The notes under the pieces were generated by a model. That model was not told where the DNA came from. It did not search any database and saw nothing but the letters and a program-made list of their open reading frames with translations. Below, one piece after another: positions 1 through 9,600 of a DNA stretch of 64,000 nucleotides. The DNA is from Polytrichum commune. Lineage: Eukaryota > Streptophyta > Polytrichopsida > Polytrichales > Polytrichaceae. Position 1 is the first letter of the stretch; the number at the start of each line of letters is the position of its first letter. Both the position numbers and the translations under genes were made by a program. Location of the stretch: positions 33,668,001-33,732,000 of the forward strand of contig OX485804.1 of NCBI GenBank assembly GCA_950295325.1, read 5' to 3'.

Positions 1-88
1 CTTCCATCATGTGTTACACCTCAAAAGTTACGTTTGAGCAGAGGCTCCTCTTTTCATTCTAAGATTGAGTTTTTTTGCATACATACAG

Positions 89-966
89 GTGGTACATCAG
101 AGGGTTTAGATGGCATGTCGGTGGATGATGAATGCGCAACTACCGTTGGTTTGCCTCCACTTCCACCCCCTAAACCCACGCGGAGGGAGAAGGGTCCGAG
201 AGTTATGGTAGAGAATGACGCGTTTAGCACTATGTATGCGAGTTACAGTAAGCATTTTACCCTCTATTGCAGAGGGCGGAAGTCAGTAAACCAGCTGGTC
301 CCTAGCTTTGTTTGGAAGAATGTTTATGCCGATTACTTGATGGCAAAACCGGGCTGCACTTTACAGGAGGACACACTGAAGGATAGGTTAAGGGATGGTT
401 TGAAGGCCATAAAGGCGGGAACTAGCAACGAGGCCAATAGTGATGTGGCTAACTTGCAGAGCGATGAGGTGTTCTTGGCACGATTGAACGCAATCGATTG
501 TTATGCTACACCCAACAATGTGTTGAAGCGCAGGCAAAACCTTATAGAGAGGTGTTCGCCAACGCAGTCCCCCTCGGATACTACTAACGTGCCAGAGCCC
601 ACAGAAGGTCCACTGCCGAAGAGGACAACGACACCGGGAGGTGCGTCAACACCTACTTCTCCAACTGACAGGCCTCTCACGAAAGCTGAGATGTTGGCTA
701 AGACTAGCAAGTCCATCTGCGCCCTGACAGAGCACGTGGCGGCCAACTGGGTAGGTAGGCGAGAGCTAGTAGAGGCAAAGGAGTTTGAGCTGCGTTCTAA
801 GGCTGGAGCCTTCAAGGCCAGGGAAGAATCTGAGAAGGAGAAGACCTTGTTTGCACACGAAAAGACGGTGGCTCAAAGAATGAGAAACCTAGAGAAAGCA
901 AAGGAGATAGGGATTATTAGTGACCGTGATTTTAAGTTGAGGTGTGCAAATCTCTTAGGATTGTAA
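89..966 (+). CDS. Hypothetical protein, 3' exon only (possible Myb/SANT-like domain)
   Basis: A reading frame stays open from the window edge to a TAA at 964-966. A pyrimidine-rich stretch ending in a CAG at 86-88 looks like a 3' splice site, so I start the exon at 89; its first two bases would complete a codon begun upstream, and the gene is cut by the window. The roughly 290 residues contain a region with spaced tryptophan, leucine and lysine (around WKNVYADYL and LKDRLRDGLKAIKAG) that resembles a Myb/SANT or trihelix-like fold, then a Ser/Thr/Pro-rich linker. A charged, probably coiled-coil C-terminus follows, ending in EIGIISDRDFKLRCANLLGL. Such proteins are often transposon-derived in plants (for example Harbinger partners), but that is inference. 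Codon use looks genuinely coding. No known function is assigned. Confidence 0.55.
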
Positions 967-2930
967 GAATTTCAAATGCTAACAAGTTTCAAGATGGCAT
1001 CTTCATTCATTGGTGTCAAGTGGGTGCTTGTCCGTTAAGGTGTGTATGTTATTGTGATAGCTTGGGTGTTTTCTTTTGTGTGGCTTGGAGGGAACATGGC
1101 GTTGGAAGTGATAGTGTGAGAAGGGTGTCTTGTGTGTACATGGTTGAGAAAGGACCTGTCTATCACTGGCAATTTGCACATCATGCCTAGCAAGACATCC
1201 CTCCTTCTATGAGTTGTACAATTACTTGCACAATCCTGCCGCATTACAATCTTTGTCCTATACAAGTGGGGCCTCCGGTTCACCTGGATATAGATTATCA
1301 TCGTGTCAGAAGCTAAGGCATGTGTGCCTATTGTGGGCATTGTCAATTCCACAGGCCAAGCAGGTTGTTTGACCACCTTTTGGGATCTCCAGTGTGCTTT
1401 AAAAATTCATAAAGTGGGTGTGTGGGATTCACTTCTACTTGGATGGTATTTGAGTATGTCTACTTGGATGTCATACAACGTCTAATGAATAGTTTGCCAC
1501 ATTCAAACAAGGTCTCGTCTCACATCAAATGGTCTGATGGCTTGGTGTTCATTCTGGATTGAAGTGCCCTTCCATCCTCGAAGCAGAACATCTAAGAAAG
1601 ACGAGACTTGAATAATTTTTTTCCCTGTCTAGCCTGCTTCTCCTAGGATATTGGATATACGATTTACTTTGAGATAAATAGCAAACCCAGATCAAATTTA
1701 TCTATTTTCCTTGTAATTTCTGAAGCTTGTACGAATCTCACTTATTTTAAAGTAAAGAATCTCTTTCTCCTCCAATAACTATATACCTCCTCCCGATTAT
1801 GTTGGTTATTAAATCTACATCAGGCAGTAAAAGTTGTACATATCGTCCAATTTGTATCCAACATTTATCTTTTTGGTTCATGTTCTTGGAACCACACCTA
1901 ACCACATATTATATCAGTCAAACATAGGTGTCCAATTAAGATAAAGCAACCAAATTAGACACACTTACCTTGTGAAACTCCTTTAAAGGAATGTGCAACA
2001 CATCCTTTTTTTAGCACATTAATCCGTCTCCAAGAAAGTAGCTGCGCATTAAGGTAGACGTGCCTAAGTTGTACATAGCAGTAATTTGGACACCTTTCCT
2101 TATATGGTGTCTGGTTCGGTGTGGATCGAAGACAGACGTCAAATAGGTCATGTGTCTAATAGATTTATTACATGCTAAAACTTTGTTAACAATTCTAGTC
2201 TCAGCATGATTGAGGGGACTTATATGACCACTTTAGCACAAGGATCTTCACATTAATAAGTATTCATGAAAGGTTCGACAATTATGAAGCACATGGCTAT
2301 GGGCGAAATTTGGATTTACTATTCATCTTGCACTAATTGCGTGCTTCATATTCTATGAGAAGTGGGTGCAGAGAGAAAAGTATTCAAACAACACACATGT
2401 ACCTTATACTGACAGTTTGATGAGTGCACACCATCCTCAAACCATTCATGGTTTCCTCTTGTCAATAAATCAGCGGTAGGCATTTGACATTGTCCGGAGA
2501 AAGCCTTTGATAGGTAGACAACAAGTATGCGAATGCAAGTCATTGGGCAATGTGCAGATGACAACAACTGACTGTGTCAACAGCCATAATTTTGTGTGGA
2601 CAACCAATTCTTTTGGTATTGAAGAAATTTACACAGTACAAGAACTCATTGACGCCATGGTGAGGCACTCTTGGGAATGTGCACTCTATCCTACACTCCA
2701 AGAGCTTCAAAGATCCCATCCTACTCCCTGCACGACAAAAAGCACCCACCCGATGGTCAGTCGCTTACTTGAAGACCGCAAACTCCCCAAACCATTCACA
2801 ATGTAAGAGAATCCCTCCCATATGAAACAGTTGCACAAAACCAACAGTCACGAGAACCCCATTTCAAAAAACACCGTCACTGTCATACGTTGTGCAAATC
2901 AGGTGGAAATTTCAGAAGTACAGGAATTAC
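967..2930. other. Intergenic region, convergent genes, no gene seen
   Basis: This spacer lies between the 3' ends of the left-edge gene (+) and PsaO (-), so it should hold both 3' UTRs. I see no exon in either strand. Around 1795-1985 there is a dispersed repeat that recurs in diverged form near 12165, 16545 and 34840, with a recognisable core like ATAGGTGTCCAATTAAGA. Around 2205-2375 a stretch resembles 5265-5445 (phrases such as catgaaaggttcgac and tgcactaattgcgtgcttca against tgtactaatcacatgtttca), another old dispersed repeat. Confidence 0.5.
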
Positions 2931-4277
2931 TCACCAGTAACCGTCCTTGCGGCCCTTGAAGCCAATCTGGCCAAGAGTCAGAACGATGAACAAACCCAAG
3001 TGCCATGTGACCATCCACAACCTGCAGAAAAATTCAACAAGAGCATCCATCAGCCATCTAAACAAAATACCTTCCTACAACAATGTGCAGCCATTCCATA
3101 CGATTTCACAAACCATGAGTTCCCATCACAAGCACGAGGGAAACACACTTGCTGAGAATTTGAGAGTCTAATCCATCTGCACAAACTCTGAGTAGGTGCA
3201 CAGGGGCCAAAAATTGCGTATCACCAGTAGCACCTTCTACACTGGTCCCAGATACTGGACAGTGATGATGAACTTCAGGACCCATATTTTGATGCGATCA
3301 GAATGACAGTGCAGAACAATAGCAGCAACGTACACGCACTGAAGCACAAGTTCATAGACCATATCTGACTTTGTAAATGACAAAAACGGAGCAGGCATGG
3401 AAATTATGCAGGAAATCATACACATGGCATGAATAGCGTTGCATAAATCTGCAATTGTTGCCCAAGACATTATACAACTCATGTTGTGATGATCATGATG
3501 TGAAGTTTACCAGAATGGGGAGGTAAGAGCAGGGCCGGTGGGGAAGTGGGCGAGCTCGGGGCCAATGCTACCGAAGAATAGGCCGGTCAAGCTGTTGCCG
3601 TTGATGACGGGAAGGCTGGAGGGTGCCATCCATCCGATAAGACCAAATCCAATGACGGATAGATCTTTTCTCAACCAGTCCCTCTGAAAGCTGCATCCAC
3701 ACATCCAAGTCACCAATTAGCCTACTCACAATTCTCATGCCTTAAAATTAAAAAGATATACATTGTCCTATCTTTTGGCATTCGTAACAGACAGAGGGAA
3801 AAAGTACATTACATTCAATCCCCAGATGTGATACATACAATGGCTGGACGAAGGCTTCACTGAAGCATGGGGCATATCATGTCCTATAATTAAGATATAT
3901 GTGCGAAACAAGGGCAAAAACCTACCAGGTGACACGGGAAATGGACAGAGGGCGTTCCAATTGCAGGGGATTGACCAAAGAGCTCCTGTCACCACCCAGG
4001 AATGCTGCACAGAAGAAAATGCCATCGACGAACAAAATGTAAGGGAACGGGAAATCTTCCGACATCATTCAAGTTTTCCGCATTGGCCATGTCACAGATA
4101 CAAAACGACCAGTCAAATGCGCCCAAAACTGAAACTCGAACCTGCACACATTTCAGGTCAAGTCCAAGCAATACCTGAGCGGAGTTGGACCTTGGAGGTG
4201 GTCCTGCGTGCAGAGAGGGCTGAGCCGCCAAGTCCTGCGACGACGGGGGTCGCCATACTCGCCATGGTGGCTGCCAT
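2931..4277 (-). CDS. PSAO: Photosystem I subunit O (PsaO), chloroplast precursor
   Basis: PsaO is a small two-helix thylakoid membrane subunit of photosystem I that helps dock mobile LHCII during state transitions. Exons on the minus strand: 4277-4175, 4004-3926, 3690-3511 and 3021-2931; all introns are GT-AG and the join encodes 150 residues (Arabidopsis about 140). The first ~35 residues (MAATMASMATPVVAGLGG, Ser/Arg-rich, no acidic residues) are a chloroplast transit peptide that continues into exon 2. The mature part has the family signatures FQRDWLRKDLSVIGFGLIGW, PVINGNSLTGLFF, ELAHFPTGPALTSPFW and, in the last exon, LWMVTWHLGLF and LGQIGFKGRKDGYW before TGA. The first helix lies in exon 3 and the second in exon 4. 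The ATG at 4277 has a good context; a second Met four codons on is less likely the start. It is convergent with the left-edge gene and divergent from CFAP184. Confidence 0.95.
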
Positions 4278-4482
4278 TTCGACAACTGACAGCGAGCGCA
4301 AGGGTCAGCAAATATACAGAGAAAACACAACACATGTGAGCAGCAACTCTGCCAAGCTAAGAAAGAAACAGAGCCGAGGAATGCAGGGCTCAGAAAACTA
4401 CATAGCCGACATGTGAAATCCTTCAGGCCACTCCAAATGCCATCGGAATTCTGTGAACAAGTCCTAGGACACTACACCAACC

Positions 4483-4514
4483 CACATCACATCACATCAC
4501 ATCACATCACATCA
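4483..4514. repeat. (ATCAC)n microsatellite upstream of PsaO
   Basis: About six uninterrupted copies of the 5-bp unit ATCAC, roughly 205 bp upstream of the PsaO start codon on the minus strand. Confidence 0.9.
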
Positions 4515-4936
4515 TGTCGCGGTACATTGGCATCCAGTAAAGCAAGGTTCCAAAGCTACCACAGCGAATTGCAGGGACAAGAATGCGGCGAGAGCATAGT
4601 GGAGATACTTACATTGGGGGGGTGAGAGAGTGAGTGTGTTCGGTTCCTCGAGCTCTTCTCAGTGTTCTCTCCACCAGAGGTAGCTAAGTTAAGTTATGTG
4701 GTGAAGTACAAGTGTGCTGGGAGAGTGGAGCAACGAAGATCAAAAAGTGGTGAGCTGGACGCTCCTCATTGGCTGGCTTGCCCCCGATGTGGCTCTGGAT
4801 AAGGCTGCCTCCGCTCGTCGTTGGCTCGCCCAGTCTCCGTCCGTCCGTCCAGCGAACGTTGGATCCCGATCGTTCCTGTGACGATTCGTTCGTTCAGGGA
4901 GGGGTAGTCACGTTCCTTCCGTTCTGGGCAATGGTT

Positions 4937-5038
4937 CCTGGGAGGACAATTTCGGTCTGTAATTTGCACCCCCATTATGACCAATGGGAGCGGCAAACAA
5001 GCAAAGTCCAAATTACAGACCCAAAACGTCGTCCCAGG
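4937..5038. repeat. 30-bp inverted repeat with 42-bp loop
   Basis: Left arm 4937-4966 (starts CCTGGGAGGACAATTT) matches the reverse complement of 5009-5038 (CCTGGGACGACGTTTT) at about 26 of 30 positions. It could be a small fold-back element or a transcript hairpin in the PsaO upstream region. No target-site duplication is clear. Confidence 0.75.
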
Positions 5039-5860
5039 TTTGACGAGATATTCTACATGGGGTTTTCCTAAAATATCTTACAAGTTGTTTTGGGGTACTA
5101 TTCCAACCATTAATACCCCCCTCCCCTTTAGAAAACCTGGAGTATTGAGCCAAGGCAGATTACCTATCTTACTAGGTAAACGGTTGATTGGCTCAAAAAT
5201 GGCACCCATAGGTGGAAGACAATGTTGGGAACCCTATGATACACTTCATAATCTAGAACCATGATGGGCTCAATAGTCAACGTAATTCGGGGGCACGTGT
5301 ATGACCATTTAATGAGCATGAGAATCTTCATAGTGGATAAGACATTCATGTGAACTTTGCATATTATGAGGAAAGTGATTATGGTCTTGATTTTCATTTT
5401 CTCACCTTCTTGTACTAATCACATGTTTCATATCCTAGGCAAAGTTGGCTAGTTGGAAAAGAAAATGTAGCCATTTGAGCCCCCCCTTACCAAGTCCCTT
5501 ACTTATATTAGAGGGCCATCGCCAAAGATATTATACAAACTTGTGTAGAATCTCATGTGCGTTGTTGGGGTAATGCCATGCTTTTGCATTGAGACCAATA
5601 TCCAAGTCTACTAAACCTACTAGGGTAGAGGGTGCTAAAACCAACGCCCTGAAATCTTGCACAATATATACATATTGATCATGAGAATGTTCGCCGTATG
5701 GACATCAGACCTCCCTAACGTTTTTGGATAACCCACCATTGAAACTTTGAACCTTTATAACTTTTGCATATGAAATCCAAAATAATCATACTTTAGTGCG
5801 TTGGAATCCCCTTTCAATTCCTAGCAAGAGAAATTTTAGTGTCTTTAAATCTAATGATAG

Positions 5861-5882
5861 TATATATATATATATATATATA
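5861..5882. repeat. (TA)n microsatellite
   Basis: About eleven TA dinucleotides in a row, in the spacer upstream of CFAP184. Confidence 0.9.
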
Positions 5883-6000
5883 CACTCAGCGCTTCAAGTG
5901 ACGGTTTTAGCACTCCCCTTACAGTCAAGTCAAGTAGGACCAACACACCAACCCCAAGAAACATCACAGCTAACAGTTAAAAACCGTCCCGGCTACGTGG

Positions 6001-6620
6001 AGTCTGATGCCATGGCAGCCAAATCATAATGTTTTGCTCTGTGGCTGCAGTTGAAGCATTGATTCCAACAGACCTGTGAAGAATCATCAGCAATCTGTGT
6101 TTGGATCTGGTTGTAGAGATTCGCCATGTTCTGTGGCACATCAAATTCTCATCACTGGAGCAGTTTGTGTAGCAGATGTAGCTCGCAACTGAAGTTCTAT
6201 CGATCATTACAAGTGCAAATAGGGATGAGAGATCACCATGTGATGAAGCTTTCGTAATCAGGAGATTGCAAATTCTCCTCTCCCTTTTTTACTTCCGTAT
6301 CCAGTTGCGTGATCTGCTTCAGGTAAGTCTGATGCCATGAAAGCTAAATCATGTTTTGCTTCTGTTGCTGCTGCTTTAGCATTGATTTCAGCAGACCTCC
6401 GAAGAATCTATAGCAATCTGTGTTTGATTCACAAGTCTGTCTGTGCTGGTTGTAGGGGTTGTTATGTTCTGGAGCACAGGAAATGCTCATCACTAGAGCC
6501 GTTTCTGCAGCAGATTTAGATCGAAGCTGAAGTTGTTGTATCAATTGTACCACACATGCAAATAGGGATAAGGGATCATCGTGTGGTGAAGAGTACTCCA
6601 TAATCAGGAGATTGCGAACC
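6001..6620. repeat. Diverged tandem duplication (~325 bp unit) upstream of CFAP184
   Basis: Copy A begins at 6001 and copy B at 6326. They share, in order, AGTCTGATGCCATG, GCAATCTGTGTTTG, GTTCTG(T/G)(G/A)GCACA, CTCATCACTGGAGCAG / CTCATCACTAGAGCCG, GTGCAAATAGGGAT / ATGCAAATAGGGAT and TAATCAGGAGATTGC. Spacing grows to 346 bp by the end, so the copies have accumulated indels. Copy B ends about 70 bp before the CFAP184 start codon, so the promoter or 5' UTR lies within the duplicated unit. Confidence 0.85.
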
Positions 6621-6688
6621 CTGATCCTCCGTTTGTTGCTGTCGTAGTTACATGTGTATGGCTAGGGCGTGACGTGGGATCATAAGCC

Positions 6689-9600
6689 ATGGTGGAGATT
6701 GTGGAAGTTGAAGATGGTGGTGAGGCTCCAGCTGCTGCCAGTGAACCACAGCCAACTGAGCTTGCATCGGAATCAGCAGAGGTATGTCGCCTTTGCAAAT
6801 TCAGTGTAAGTGATTCATTCTTCTGCCACAACTGCGATGAAATAACCTCCACCTCAACGCAGCTTACAAAGAAATCAATGATTCCAAGAATGTGAGAACA
6901 ACGTCAACACTACGGTACGTCATTGTTGGAATCAAGAGCGTGTGGCATGTATGCATATACACTCGATGCAAAGATCGTTCAGGTGGAGCTTGATAATGTG
7001 AATAATAAGTAGGGAAAATTGCATGTCGATGCTAAAAGAAGAGGGAGAGGTGACTCCGATGTTTCCACCGGTCCAAATCATAGTGTTGCTTCATCTTCGA
7101 GTTGGTGGAACTCTATATGTAATCCCCAAACGGGCCTCACGAAAATTAGAGGGTCCCAAGATTTATTGTCTCCTTTCAAAAAAGTGAATACCTTGAACGG
7201 TCATGGATAAGGAACAAAGCCGGTATGCACAAGTAGGGAGAAATGTATTTCGATGCTACTCTTTTTGTCGTCTTGATGAAGAGTAAATTGTAGGCAGATG
7301 CAACACCGGCCCCAGACGCTGGCCCGGAGGAGATTACGGAGGGCGACGCAGAGGTCATTGATGAGGGAACGGAGCCTGCCGTTGGAGCTGATGGAACTGA
7401 GGCTACTCCGGGGGAAACGTTAGAGGTAGCTAAGCGTTTGCCGAGTCCAAGAGAGCTCAAGAAAATTGAAGATGCACGCATGCTCGAGCTCATTGAGGTA
7501 CTTTGCTCAATTGAGATCTATTTGCAAGTGGATTAAGTAACTTCGCATCCAGAGCACATGCAGGCTTAAAATATATACCATCGTTAGGTTTTCAGGGGCC
7601 TTCGTAATCTCTGCGCAACCAAAAGCAGGAAAACAGGGATTGACTTAGGATTGAGCACTCTACTCGTCACGCTCGAAGCAGAGAAAATCATATTCTGCCC
7701 CCATTCTGCCATGATTAACAGGCCGACAATGGCAAGGAAGGATGACTAGCAAACAAGAATGAACTTTGTCAGAGTCGTCCTTTTTTATGTCATGTCCTCA
7801 CAATTAACACACACGACGCCATGGATCGCAGATAGTAGACAGTAAGTTGCATGTGACGCACTGACATCCAGAGCACATGCAGGATTCTTATACCACCGTT
7901 AGATTTCCAGGGACCATCGGCGGCCCTGGGCATTCAAAGTATGTAAAAAGCAGGAATGTAGGGAATGGCAAAGGGTTGAGCAATCAACTTGTCACGCTCT
8001 TAGCAACAGAAAGGATATATTTCTGCCCTAATTAACAAACAGTATGACAATGGGAGAGAAGCATGACTACCAAACAAGAATGCGGTATATCGGAATCAGC
8101 CTTTCTTCTGTCACGTACTCACAATCAGCACACATACATGCAATGGATCGATAAACAGTACACCGTAAGTAGCATGTGACACACTAATTGACATCCAGAG
8201 CACATGAAGGCTGCTTATTCCACCATCAGGTTTCCAGGGACCATCGTGAACCCTGTGCATCCAAATAAGAATGCAAATGCAGGAATGCAGGGAACGGCAA
8301 TAAGTGACAAATTTGCCCAAACTAATAAACAGGACGACAATGGCAGGGAAGCATGACTACCAAACAAGCATGTATTGTATCAGAATAATCATTTCTTCTG
8401 TCATCTCTTAACAATCAGCAAACATGATAATGCCATGGATGACAGACAGCCGAGGAAGAGATAAGTGGACTGAAGCATGAAAACACGGAGCTGCAGCGGA
8501 GAGTATGGACAATACAGAAGAAGCGGCGATCACTCAACTCGGAACAATTCATTCTCGAAGGCCAAGAAGCATTTTACAAGGCTGTAAGTCCCACTTCTCA
8601 AGCACTCAACTTAAGTAGATGCTGAGAAAATGAAAGGCGGCACAGAGGACTATTCCTTTGCACTTGAGCCTATTTCTGAAATGAAATCTGCATAAACATT
8701 TGGCTGATATTGATGATATTGAGTGACATTTCCGATAAACAACTAGGTATATTGTCTCAGCTCCTCATGACCTGGCATGATTGGCCTTCAAGTTTCATCA
8801 ACTATGTGAAGCAAAGCTTCATCCCTGGGCCATAGTGATTCCAAGATTTTTGCTTGCTGCCCTTTAACTTAGGGCTCTCAAACTCAACGTTATTGCGAGG
8901 TTCAAGGTTTATAGTAGGAGAAAACTTAGAATCTGGACAAAGCAAAGCTTCACCCCTTTAAAGTGGGGGTGCTCTCAACAAGCACAAACCCTAAAATATT
9001 TCCAACCTAGTCAATGGGCGAAATGCGAAATCCATAAGGACAGACACCAACTGAGTTTATATTTTTTAAAACAGAAAGTTCTTTCATCAACTGAACTTTA
9101 TTTATCTTCTTAAGTAACTCCCGTTCTTCTTACAGCGTCTAAACAACTGGTCAGAGACCAAGGAGGAGTTTGGGAGGCTGAAGGACGAGTATGACAACAA
9201 GATTGACACACTCAGGGAAATGTTGAAGAATAAGCAACAAGACGCCCATGACCAGCATGAGGGCATGATTGACTACATCTGGAAGGTCTCTCTTCTCCTC
9301 ACCATACTGTATCCAACTTTCAGCACAACAATATGTTTGAGGTAATATAATACCATAGGATTTGTCATTACAATTCCGACAATCTTTGCCACAATTGCCA
9401 TAACATTGATAAGATCCGGGTAACATAGGCTAGCTAGCATATTAGGGTAAGCATAACACCCGGACAAGCTAGATCCAGTCTTCATGTGTATGGAATCGGC
9501 CATGTGTCGTTCTGGCCCGTTGTAGCCGTACATATGAATTACTGGCCCGGAACATCCCCACACCATCCACTCAGGATGTCGCTGTCGACAGCCAGCCGCT

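Larger units (their letters stand above)
4278..6000. other. Divergent promoter region between PsaO and CFAP184
   Basis: The two genes are transcribed away from each other across this and the following duplicated stretch. No exon is visible. Contents seen: an ATCAC microsatellite (4483-4514) that would fall in the PsaO 5' UTR or promoter, a 30-bp inverted repeat (4937-4966 with 5009-5038), a TA microsatellite (5861-5882), and an old dispersed repeat (5265-5445). No cis-element can be named with confidence. Confidence 0.45.

Noticed and set aside
34-88. N-terminal extension of the left-edge gene from a TTG codon
   Set aside because: The segment is pyrimidine-rich and ends in a splice acceptor, so it reads better as intron; TTG starts are not expected in nuclear genes.
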